From NCBI RefSeq assembly GCF_023856365.1, contig NC_064552.1, positions 2,334,811 through 2,398,810 on the forward strand: a stretch of DNA of 64,000 bases. Reading direction: 5' to 3'. Source of the stretch: Brienomyrus brachyistius (lineage: Eukaryota > Chordata > Actinopteri > Osteoglossiformes > Mormyridae). The notes beneath the pieces were generated by a model. That model saw nothing but the letters and a program-made list of their open reading frames with translations, was not told where the DNA came from and did no database searches. Each line of letters opens with the position of its first letter. Within the stretch, counting starts at the first letter, position 1. Below are positions 1 to 9,648 of this stretch, piece after piece. A program made the position numbers and the translations under genes.

Positions 1-165
1 GGATATTACTGGTTCCCTTGCCAAACGGAGGTGAGGTGTGGATCTTCCAGGTGTGAGGGCGGGGAAGGTGTCCTTCCAGTGCCAGGGAAGCCACCAATAC
101 CAGCCACTGGGTGGGGGGTGAAGCCCGGGGCCACTGAGATGATGTCGCTGTCTTTGTGATTGCAG

Positions 166-332
166 CGCGCTGCCAGTGAAAGACCCTCTTGTAGACAGTG
201 CGTCCCCTGTCTACCAGGCCGTGATCAAGCATGAGGAGAAGGAGTCCGAGTTGTCGGACTGGGCCCGGCGCGCAGCTAACCTGCAGTCCAAGTCCTTCCG
301 TGTCCTGGCCCACATCACCGGCACCGAGTACA
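166..332 (+). CDS. ldb3: LDB3 exon, conserved segment between PDZ and LIM regions
   Basis: The acceptor is tgattgcag before 166 and the donor is gtaagt at 333. It encodes SPVYQAVI...[16 protein letters not shown]...GTEY. It begins with the last base of a codon and ends on the first base (a) of the next ATG codon. Confidence 0.88.
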
Positions 333-1052
333 GTAAGTCCTGCCATCATCGTGTTTGTGGAAAGCGGCCAAGTTCCATATTTGTTTTTGTAAAATCTGTC
401 TGTCTTTCTATCTTTCTAAACTGTTCATCATCCTTCTTAGATGATTTATCATTTCAGTGAATGTCACTCTCTTGTCCTCAAGGCCATGCCTGTTGCCCAA
501 CTCCCTTAATATCGCGAAGGACACTTCCTTAAAATTCCGCTTTGCCTGTGGGGGGGCCGAGGTGCTTTTCTGCAGTGAGGTTTTTATCTCTCTCTCATTG
601 CTTCTCATTCAGTGCAAGACCCAGATGAGGAAGCCCTGCGGAAATCGAGGTAGGGTCCGCGCCCACAGTGCGTGCTGACTGTCCCTAAGGCGTTTGCCTG
701 GGCAGATGCTTACGCCGTCCTCACACATGATCAGCTGGCTTCTCCTGTCCTACACACCTCCAGCTCTGACAATAGAGACACGATAGACGGTAGCAATAAC
801 TGGAATATTTTTATTTAAGTCGTTAAGGTGAAGGTCAATATCCCACAGCCTGCTGGTCACGTGTTCAAGTCCCTCAACATCCATGTGGCTGCTGTGTCTT
901 CAGTTCCGTGTCTCACATCTCGACCCCCCCCCCCCCCCCCCGCCTCTCACCACAGGGAAAAGTTTGAGTCTGAGGTCAAAGGCCCACGATTCGCAAAACT
1001 GAAAAACTGGCACCACGGTCTTTCTGCACAAATCCTAAACGTACAGGAGTAG
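166..1052 (+). CDS. ldb3: LDB3 (ZASP/Cypher), 3' end of a short, LIM-less isoform (partial; exons 166-332, 613-649, 956-1052)
   Basis: LDB3 is a muscle Z-disc adaptor whose PDZ domain binds alpha-actinin. Three exons join in frame: phase is kept by a split ATG (a at 332, tg at 613-614) and a split AGG (648-649 with 956). The joined product runs from [20 protein letters not shown] through [20 protein letters not shown] and [17 protein letters not shown] to [13 protein letters not shown] and a TAG stop. The first part is the conserved LDB3 segment between the PDZ and LIM regions (DUF4749-like), and the ending in [11 protein letters not shown] is that of the short LIM-less LDB3 isoforms. Family assignment rests on remembered similarity and on the LDB3-BMPR1A-SNCG order. 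The PDZ exons lie upstream of the window. A poly(A) signal follows at 1418. No LIM-domain exon is visible downstream, so this may be an alternative 3' end or a paralogue that lost its LIM part. Confidence 0.88.
613..649 (+). CDS. ldb3: LDB3 37-nt exon ([12 protein letters not shown])
   Basis: The acceptor is ttcag before 613 and the donor is gtaggg at 650. It completes the split ATG and leaves AG for the next exon. Its peptide matches the LDB3 [10 protein letters not shown] signature. Confidence 0.85.
956..1052 (+). CDS. ldb3: LDB3 terminal coding exon of short isoform
   Basis: The acceptor is caccacag after a 20-base C tract. It encodes [20 protein letters not shown] then [12 protein letters not shown] and stops with TAG at 1050-1052. 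In mammals this ending is the alternative end of LIM-less LDB3 isoforms. Confidence 0.87.
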
Positions 1053-1417
1053 CTGCGGCCTGCGAGCAGCATGGAGTCGTGGAAACCCTTGCCAATGAAC
1101 TGAAAGGCAGAGAGCAAGAGAAGGGGCAGGAGTGGAGGAGAGTGAAGTCTCTAACAAACGGAAAAGTGACTGAAGAGGGGTGGAATAGCACAGTTAAATG
1201 ATTAAAGGCTTCCCGAGTGCTTTCTGTTCATCCGTTAAATATTTGTAGTCACCCTTCTGCAGGTGTCATTTTTGCCAAACTCATGTAGTTCTCTCTCTGT
1301 TTCCTTTATTTATTTTTTTTGCCTGTTCTGCCTATGCAAACTCCAGAGTAATTTGTTGCAAACAAAACAGCGTGACACTCTGAAGACCGCTGTACATCCC
1401 CTCATTGCTTCAATGTG

Positions 1418-1423
1418 AATAAA
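1418..1423 (+). terminator. ldb3: poly(A) signal AATAAA of the LDB3 short transcript
   Basis: A canonical AATAAA lies 366 bases after the stop codon. GT- and T-rich sequence (ggttggttttctgtatctttt) follows 30-60 bases later, as expected for a cleavage site. Confidence 0.7.
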
Positions 1424-2256
1424 AGGAGCATCACGTCAAACAAGCCGATTGCTACTGGTTGGTTTTCTGTATCTTTTTCCATAGAAGTGAGTCATTTGTT
1501 TCACTTTTGTACTGGAGTGCAGGGGAGGTACTCCGGAAAAACAGCCCTCATTTCTTGTGCCTGGTGAATTATCTGACACAAATGCCATAGGCTGGTATGT
1601 TTCATAATTTCATATGAATAAATTTCATAATATCAAATGATAGATAAATACGCATGTAAATACATACGCCGTTCCGATTTAAATTCACGCATTTTATGAT
1701 TCCATTTCCTGTAGCTATTGTGTTTTTAGAAGCATGTTAATGTGGCAGGTAACTAACAGCCGACAGGCCTGCATATTACGCTGCACAGCTATCACCTAGC
1801 CTCAGTAAAACAAACACATTAAGAAATGACAGCATTTTACTTACCTCCACATTTTAATTTAAGGAAGTCCAGTGAGGATAGATGTCATAATTTTTCTCTT
1901 CCCTGGCAGCTTTTGGTTCATCGACTTGAATCTTGGTCTTGCTTTTGTCGCAGTTTCAGTTACACTGTTTGTTTTGTCACACTGTGCAAGCCCCTGACAG
2001 CATCCTTGACACCGGCTTGCAGGCCGGTGTCCCCTCAGAATTTGCGACACACCTCATGTGCTCTGCGTGGCACCACACAGGGTGTCTGAGGGGTGCGAAA
2101 CAGCCAACTTGACTTTAGTTTCAGAGGGTGTGTAAGTAAAAAGGGCGCGATCACACAGTCGGTGGGCCTCGGGAGTCAATCCCCTGAAAAGGTGGATATA
2201 GGATTGAGTGGCCCTGCATTTAATGGAGAGAAGAAGGAAGTGTATCAAAACAAATA

Positions 2257-2838
2257 CAGTGGAAACTGCTTATAGTGATCGCAGTTATATTGATCAACCG
2301 CTTATACAGTATGTATCAAAAAGCTTGGGACATAAGCCTTCCTGCACAAATACTGTTTTAATCATTCGCTTATAGTACTCACATAGTCCCTTTACAGCGT
2401 TCATTTTGGGTCATTTTAAGCATGATAACTTATGAAAATTAAATGAAATTGTGGTAATATTTTCTTTTACTTTACTTTGATGGCCTTGCTTTGCCTTGCA
2501 GTAACCTGTCTGCTTCTGGCTAGCTACTTGAGGCTAGTGCTGCGTGCACAGAAAACACGACGGAGAAAATGAACGTCATTTTCTCTCAGTCACAGTACCG
2601 TCATTTGTAAAGTGTCGGAAACATCTGTCCTGTATTTTGAAATCGCCATTGAAAATAATAGCGACGCCGTCCGTTTTATTACCTTATATTCATGTAGTAA
2701 ATATACAGATATCAATTAGATATTAATCTGCCTGGGACATAAAGAAGAAGAAAAATCGGCTATAATGATCATATGATGATCCGCTTTAGTGATCGATTTC
2801 ACCCAGACAGACATTATTACTACAAGCGGTTTCCGCTC
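2257..2838. mobile_element. Non-autonomous Tigger/pogo-like DNA transposon (about 582 bp)
   Basis: The left end, CAGTGGAAACTGCTTATAGT at 2257, matches the reverse complement of the right end near 2838 (GAGCGGAAACCGCTTGTAGT), giving imperfect terminal inverted repeats of about 24 bp. TA flanks both sides (2255-2256 and 2839-2840), as in the Tc1/mariner/pogo superfamily. 'Cgcttatagt' and 'gatccgctttagtgatc' motifs recur inside. There is no transposase frame, so it would need one supplied in trans. Confidence 0.72.
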
Positions 2839-2850
2839 TATGCTTTTGGG

Positions 2851-3065
2851 CAGTGCTGGCCTGATGGTTAGGGAAGTGCGCTTACAATTGAAAGATTGCT
2901 GGTTCGAATCCCCGACCAGCAAGGTATCACCCAGGTCCACCCTACTCACCTGGCAATGAATTAGCTGCCCCCTGCTATGTCACATATGGGCCAAATGCAG
3001 AGGACACATTTAGTTGTTGTGTGCTGTGGTGTGTCAACAATGCCCACTGATAACGTAATTCTTTG
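2851..3065 (+). mobile_element. tRNA-derived SINE
   Basis: The head resembles a tRNA: a box A-like 'ctggcctgatggttaggg' and a box B-like 'ggttcgaatcccc'. It is followed by a conserved tail ('tgctatgtcacatatgggccaaatgcagagg') and 'acacatttagttgttgtgtgctgtggtgtgtc', typical of fish SINEs. It begins about 11 bp beyond the Tigger-like element. Confidence 0.75.
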
Positions 3066-4619
3066 TATTTATTTATTTTACATTAATCCAATCACACCAG
3101 TCACACATTAATCCAGTTATGTGGGTAGTGATTAATTCTTCCTTCATTTACAATCTTTTTAGGCTATATCGTACGGAGATTAAGACAAAAATAGGGAAAC
3201 CAGATTGTTTCAATCCCAAGTTGGTTTTATCATATCGTATACTTTTTAATGTCAGTAATGTTTTTTATTCAAATCTATTTGTAATAGTTGTATTTTAGTT
3301 ATAACTTAATCTAAACATCAGCAAAATGAAATACATCAGCAAGGTTAAAGTACAGATCTCCGTCTGAAATTCACAGTGGGATTGCACCATTTTTCGTGAC
3401 AAAATGATCGATCGATTCGAAACAAAAAACTACCACATCTCGCCACTAGGGTGTGCAGATAGCCGGTATCTAAAAATGTATTAACCTGTATCAGCATTTC
3501 CGTGTTCTAGCCTTGGCCGGAGCTCTCTGGTGCTGGAAATAAGGGCGCTTACAGGGAGACACAATGGCCTGAATCCCCACCTGTGGTGTCACCACATGCA
3601 CATTCTTGTCACGTGTTTCCCCATCAGGCAGTGACCCAAACCACATTATCAGTAAGCCAAGATGCTTTTAGGATCACTACAAAACGTGAGACACATTACA
3701 GATGCAGAATTTTCGGGGGTGTTTTTTTTTGCAGTCATATTTGTAGTCACTCGAAAATCAGATTTGAGCATATTGGGGTTTTGGGAAATACTGCTGCTGT
3801 GAATACTATTTGTTTTAGGACTCGATGACAACAGTGACTCGATGAGAAGTCTGGGGGGGGGGGGGTAATCCAGCTGCCTGTCCTCTCGCCTGCCGTTTGG
3901 ACGTTTCCTCTCACAGTGTGAACATGTTCTGTTCAGAGGACCGAACTGCTTTAGGGGACCCAGATTGTGCAGGTCTGTATTCCCGTGTTGATGAGTACTA
4001 TCATGAGTTACTGGCTTTGTCGTCATGCACCACCATCCGTCTCTGCTTCTAAAATTTGTGTGGAGAGCGTCAAAACAGCCAAACCATACCTCAATATAAT
4101 ATAGCGTAGCATCCATTTAATTTCTGTAACCGTGTGTCCCATTCAGGGTTGTGGGTGGTTCGGAGCCTATCCCGGAAACTATGGACGGACGGCGGGGAAC
4201 AAATTCTTGTTTATTGTCATGTGCATGGTAAACAGTCAGTTACACCATGCAATGAAAAGCTTACTGCGCATAGTTGACACAGATCAAACAAAAGATATAG
4301 TACATAACACAAATATGCACGAGGTATATCAATGTGATACAGATAAGAGAGAAGGAAATTCTTCAAGTAGAGATAGATGGGTTGTGCAAAAACTGCAGTG
4401 TGGGGCGCGAACTCATCGAAATGCAGTGAAGTTTTAAAACTTTAAAAATTAATATTTAAACACTGAATCCAAAGTAATATCTAATAAGTGAAGATGGACA
4501 AGTGATCCTTGGTACTGCAAATAAAGGGGGGGTTTCTCTTGGCATTTACATGCGTTTGAAAGCTTTTCCATCACTAATAATACCGCTGTTTCATAAAGCG
4601 TACTGCGAAGCCCGTCAAG

Positions 4620-4952
4620 CTTCTCTGCCTAGAGCGCCCGCCAGGTGGCGCCGCCGGGTGTCGGGGACGCGCACGTCTCCACCCAGCCCCCGCCAGCCGC
4701 GCTCTCGGGTAACGTGGAGCGCCGGGCTGCACTGATTGGAGAGTTCGATCGGGAAAGATCTGGTTTGGCGCAGGAATGTCTCGCAGCGAGGTGGGGGAGC
4801 TGATGAAAGCGGCGGAAAAGCAGTAACTCCACCGTCGCCAATCCAGGAAAAATACTCGATATATTTAACGCCGACTGCGTGTGGCCAGGCCGGGGAAGCG
4901 CGGCGTAGACGCGCCTGGCGGATCCCGGACTGCCGTCGGTCGCACCACGTAG
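4620..4952 (+). promoter_or_regulatory. bmpr1a: BMPR1A CpG-rich promoter and probable non-coding first exon
   Basis: This is one of the few long CpG-dense stretches in the window, in otherwise AT-rich surroundings. A strong splice donor (acgtag|gtaagc) occurs at 4953. Mammalian BMPR1A starts with non-coding exons, and the first coding exon here (21997) begins with its own acceptor, so an upstream donor is required. The transcription start is not determinable. A CTCF-like core (ccgccaggtggcgcc) lies at about 4638-4652. Antisense reading frames here are a by-product of GC richness. Confidence 0.6.
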
Positions 4953-5544
4953 GTAAGCAGGCAACGCAGTTTCCCTTCGCTCGGGGCGGTGGGGGGTAAA
5001 GTTTGCTGTTTTCAAATTTGAGACTTTTTTCCCTGATACTTGGATATTTTCTCGGCTGGTGTTAAACACCAGCGCTTATTTATAGTAGTAATCGTATTTT
5101 TTATTGATACGCATACGTGTACGAAATGTAAACGTTTCAGACGGTTGAGTTTGTTAGATAATCCACCAAACTTAACCTTGGGGCGTTTTCCCCCATTTGT
5201 TTACCAATTTTCCGAGGAATAATGTGTTTTTTCCGTTATTGTGGTGTAATAGTAGGTTAAGGAGCGCGACAGAAGTTATGGTGGATTTTCACAACAGTGG
5301 AATAGTGTTGTGTGTGTTTTTCTGGAATGGGTAATTACTGACATTATTCGGTAGAAAAGTTAGATTCGTTATACTTTCAGGGCAAACACTTGTTTTGTAG
5401 CTTGATCGATGAGCTAAACTATTTTAAAGCGAAACTACCTGGAAGCCTCGGTTGCTTATAACAGGTAAGTGACGTTCACCTTAATCGTGACTTATAATAA
5501 TGCGCATAGACATGGCCGGTTAAGGTGGATGATCTCTTCGGCAA

Positions 5545-6225
5545 AGCTCTGAGGATCAGCCAGAGACACCCCCGCACAAACACCGCCTCTGAGCCCTCGC
5601 TCTGAGGATCAGCCAGAGACACCCCCGCACAAACACCGCCTCTGAGCCCTCGCTCTGAGGATCAGCCAGAGACACCCCCCACACAAACATCACCTCTGAG
5701 CCATTGCTCTGAGGATCAGCCAGAGACACCCCCCACACAAACATCACCTCTGAGCCTTTGCTCTGAAGATCAGGCAGAGACACCCCCCGCACAAACATCA
5801 CCTCTGAGCCTTTGCTCTGAGGACCAGCCAGAGACACCCCCACACAAACTTCACATCTGAGGATCAGCCAGAGACACCCCCCGCACAAACATCACCTCTG
5901 AGCCCTCGCTCTGAGGATCAGCCAGAGACACCCCCCCATACAAACACCGCCTCTGAGCCCTCGCACTGAGGATCAGCCAGAGACACCCCCCGCACAAACA
6001 CCGCCTATGAGCCCTCGCTCTGAGGATCAGCCAGAGACACCCCCCACACAAACATCGCCTCTGAGCCCTCGCTCTGAGGATCAGCCAGAGACACCCCCCA
6101 CACAAACATCACCTCTGAGGATCAGCCAGAGACACCCCTTGCACAAACATCACCTCTGAGGATCAGCCAGAGACACCCCCTGCACAAACATCACCTCTGA
6201 GGATCAGCCAGAGACACCCCACCAC
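5545..6225. repeat. Minisatellite, about 57-60 bp unit
   Basis: About a dozen units carry 'ctctgaggatcagccagagacac' then a C run, 'gcacaaacaccgcctctgagccctcg'. The last units are shortened to about 39 bp by loss of the 'gagccctcg' part. A related but diverged piece follows at 6390-6490. Confidence 0.9.
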
Positions 6226-7496
6226 AGAAATGTGGGTCCCGGAGCCACCAGTTATGGTGGGAACTTGTTGATACTTTGCAGGGTTTGGACATATCAATGT
6301 GGCCCTTGTAGAAACTAAACACCCCCCCCCCACACACACACATACGCACACCCGGTGAAAATGCATGTTCCAAATGCAGACTGTGTACCTGTTAGAGACA
6401 CCCCCACAGAATTGTGGGTCTTGTGGCCCCTGGAGTTACAGGGATACCGGTTGATACTTTATAGAATTTGAAATATCAATGAGAATTCAAGTGTCATATA
6501 TATTCTGCAGTTTTTGTTAAGTCAGAATACTGTATCTGTATGAGATGCACACTGAATTCAGCCAAAGCGAAGATGTCTTCATTGTCCTCTAACATAGTGT
6601 TTATATAATCCAAAGGTAGCTCGGCGAGGCTGTTAATACCGCCATAATAGACACATCATCACATTTCTTATTTTTAGAATATGGTAAAATTGCTTTAGTG
6701 TATTTGTGATGTTGATGCAAAGGTTGAACTTGGTTACGTTAATCAGAGTTTCCAGTTCAGCCACCTCCATGCTGAGGGTGGAGTGTGTCCTACGTGCTGA
6801 CTTGGTCATAGCTGTCTTAGGTATTGTTTGGGTCATGAGTAACATTTCGTGGTGAATCCCACCTTTGGGAGCCTTGTATACCTTACTCAGTCTTACTTGG
6901 TCTTACTCAGTCTCTCTTCAGTTGTTGCAGTAGATATGTCCTTAACAGTCATGAAGCTCTTTCTTCGGTTTGTATCTTCTGCTCTGGAGGTACATTCACG
7001 TGCTGCTTGTAGCTCTCTACAGAAGTGTGCATGTCGTGGCTTTGCGTGGATGTCCTCCCCTCGTGAATCACCCAGAGTATGGGCAGTTTTTTACAGTGAC
7101 CATGCTTTTGTTTACTTAATTCATGTGATGAATCTCAGAAGGTACAGTGGCAGTGTCCTTATTTGGGTTAAAATCGGGTCAGTCTTCTGGTATCTAACAT
7201 CACACCCAGGTTGCCGTTGTAAGTCATTGACTTTGTTGCTGTTTTTAAACGCATGTGTACGGGTGTATTTCAGGCAAAATCAGGAGGCGTTGACCTACTG
7301 CATTGGCGAGGTGTTCCTCTGCTGATCTCAGATCTGCCTGCACACCAGCTGTGCCCTTAAGCATTCATGTCGAGAGTGAATGTTCACTTACAGATTTCTG
7401 TGGCCTGAATCCCTCCTGCAGCAGCAGAAGCTTAGCGTACCTATCATATAGGTCCTTTTCACCACATATTTATAATACTCTGCCAGTGCTCTGTGC

Positions 7497-7652
7497 CAGT
7501 GTTTCCCGACCTGGTCCTCGGGTACCACAGACGGTCCACATTTTTGGTCCTACTCAGTTCCCTGCCAGCCAATTTACATTTTTACTTCCTCCCAGCTCTG
7601 GCACAAACTTGGACTGTGTGTCGGTCCCTGAGGACCGGATTGGGAAACGTTG
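7497..7652. mobile_element. Short palindromic inverted-repeat element (MITE-like)
   Basis: It begins CAGTGTTTCCCGACCTGGTC and ends with the near reverse complement (gaccggattgggaaacgttg). Internal 'cagacggtccacatttttg' and 'cttggactgtgtgtcgg' are also mirror-related. A relative occurs at 44403-44548. It is a common fish hAT-like MITE type, by recollection. Confidence 0.7.
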
Positions 7653-8169
7653 CTTTATACCATTCCTTGAAATACTGAAGAAAGCTCTGTGAATGGGCAA
7701 GTGAATAAAAGGCATCAGGAATTTCTCTGGATTCGGGAAACTGTGGCTGTCTCCTCTCCTGCTGCCACCCCCCCCCCCCCTTTGTCCTCAGGCTTTTGGG
7801 CCCCTTACATCCCCCTCAACTGTAAACCTCTAATTCTTCGCTGGAAATGGCTCCACAAATTGTAGCATGGAAAACATAAAGGCTGTTGCTTTGTTGAAAG
7901 ACGACCCGCAGTCGCGCTCTGCCTCCCTGTTCCGCACCGAGTAACACCACCTCTTTGCTGCATTACTTCAGCAGCCTCTATGCTGCCTTTGGATAATGTG
8001 CTTTGATTTCGGTCGTGGGGGAGGGATTGGGTTGCCTTACTGGTGCCCCTGGGGGAGGGGTAGGGAATGGGAGGGGGGGCGCTCTCAGGAGGAGGAGGAG
8101 GAGGAGAGGTTCATGGATCGGGTTTCAAGGTCCTGCGGTCTTCTGTCTGCCTTTCTTTGCCAGGATGGA

Positions 8170-8340
8170 GACAACGTGGCTGGGCCAAGGAGTACGGGGG
8201 GGGGGGGCGTTGGGCCGGGGGTAGGTGTGGCTGGGCCAAGAAGCATGCAGTGGTGGGGGCAGGTGGGGGACAGCCAATGAGCATGCAGGAGGGAAAGGTG
8301 AGGAGGGGGCAGGTGGAGGCTGGGCCAAGGAGCATGTGTG
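8170..8340. repeat. Degenerate tandem repeat (ggctgggccaagaagcatg)
   Basis: The phrase 'gtggctgggccaagga/aagcatg' recurs three times with G-rich spacers. It is low-complexity sequence in BMPR1A intron 1. Confidence 0.6.
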
Positions 8341-8648
8341 CATCTGGCTTTTCTGGTCTGACCCCTTGTGGACAGTGGGGTTCATTATAAAATGAGTAGG
8401 TTGTCTCCCCCGCTGCCCTGATGGCGTGTGCGGTGAGCCTCCGTCAGGCGCGGGCTAATAACAGTGCTGCTATGTATAAGCATGCAGATCTCCTCCAGCC
8501 AGTCATGCACTGTCTGAGCTGCCTATCTGCCATCTTAATGGAAAGGAATTTACACACACACTATAAAAGCCGTGCGGGGCTACTTCACGAACAGCCCATG
8601 GGGACGGGTCTAAAGACGGGGGCAGCATCCAGAGGGCGACGGAAGGAG

Positions 8649-8962
8649 ATGCCTTCAACCTGTGCTCTGCCCTGCTATGCCCTGTTCCGCTGTGCCCTGC
8701 TCTACTGTGCTCCCTGCCTTGCTCTACTCTGCTCTACTGTGATCCCTGCCTTCCTCTGCTGTGCTCCCTGCTCTGCTGTGCTCCCTGCTCTGCCCTTCTG
8801 TGCTCCCTGCTCTGCCCTTCTGTGCTCCCTGCTCTGCTCTTCTGTGCTCCCTGCTCTGCTCTGCTGTGCTCCCTGCCTTGCTCTGCTGTGCTCCCTGCCC
8901 TGCTCTGCTGTGCTCCCTGCTCTGCTCTGCTGTGCTCCCTGCTCTGCTCTGCTGTGCTCAGC
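8649..8962. repeat. Minisatellite of 'tgctctgctctgctgtgctccc' type
   Basis: Units of about 20-22 bp, 'ctgctctgctgtgctccctg', are repeated more than ten times with minor variants (ctgcccttctgtgctccc). Several frames stay open through the array and are not coding. Confidence 0.88.
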
Positions 8963-9454
8963 CATACAATGTTGGCTGTTATAATTCCATGCAGAAAAAC
9001 AGTGCTGATGTGCTGGTGGTCTCTGAACATTAGAAAGTCTTCATTCTCTGCTCTTTTTTTGAAGATCTGAAGCTGTTTAATTCCATTTATTTCACATTGA
9101 ATAGTCATAAGTATTTTGCTTTGTTTGAAGTTGTCTCTCCAGCTTCAGCACTGCTTACACTGCACCTGGGTCACTGGGAGCCCAGTGTAGCTGCACTTGT
9201 GCCTAGTCGACTCACACGTATGCTTGTAATGTGCTGCTTTCCTCACTTGAATGTAATTCTGGGCAAACGTTTTTCCTAAATATTTAAATATGAATGTACA
9301 TTTATTTACCCAGGGAGACCTTACGCTGGTCCTTACTGAAATGGCGCCTGATTGGTATCCTGTATTTTCTGTTGCATCAGCACACTGTACAGTGGCGGAG
9401 AGACTGGGCTGGTGATGTCGTTGGCTCTGAATTCAGCTGGAATCTGTAGTAGAT

Positions 9455-9648
9455 CAGGGGTGGCCCATCTTATCCGCAAAGGGCCAGTGTGTGTGCAGGG
9501 ATTTGAGGTAACCTGTAGGTCAGCTATTCAAACTCAGGTGTGAGGACTCTTCAGACAATCAGTTTTCTCATTAGTAGTCTAATTAGGGAGTTGCAACAAC
9601 AACCTCTCACCCACAGTAGCATTTCCGGGATATGATTGGCTACCCCTG
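9455..9648. mobile_element. MITE-like element with CAGGGGTGGCC termini (about 194 bp)
   Basis: It starts caggggtggcccatcttatc and ends gattggctacccctg, so the ends are imperfect inverted repeats. The flanks tagtagat and aactagat look like a decayed 8-bp target duplication, as for hAT elements. The internal text ('cgcaaagggccagtgtgtgtgcagg') is familiar from fish repeats. Confidence 0.75.

Larger units (their letters stand above)
1425..4600. other. LDB3-BMPR1A spacer
   Basis: No LIM-domain exon or other gene is recognisable. It holds a Tigger-like element (2257-2838), a tRNA-SINE (2851-3065), a 12-base G tract (3853) and repeat-like tails at 4133-4300 (a 'ggagcctatcccgga' stretch and a 'tttattgtcatgtgcatggta' stretch, both common in dispersed fish repeats). 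The rest is AT-rich and featureless. Confidence 0.6.

Noticed and set aside
3649..4116. 155-codon minus-strand frame
   Set aside because: It has no recognised motif, includes a G/C homopolymer and adjoins repeat tails; probably chance.
5556..6105. Minus-strand frames with repeated GVSLADPQS peptides
   Set aside because: They are translations of a 57-60 bp minisatellite. The repeat peptide is interesting to look at, but the unit length varies and breaks frame.
6849..7325. 158-codon + strand frame in BMPR1A intron 1
   Set aside because: No family recognised, unusual composition and no splice context.
8421..8984. 187-codon frame rich in Cys, Ala and Leu
   Set aside because: The second half is the tgctctgctgtgctccc repeat; the first half has no recognisable domain.
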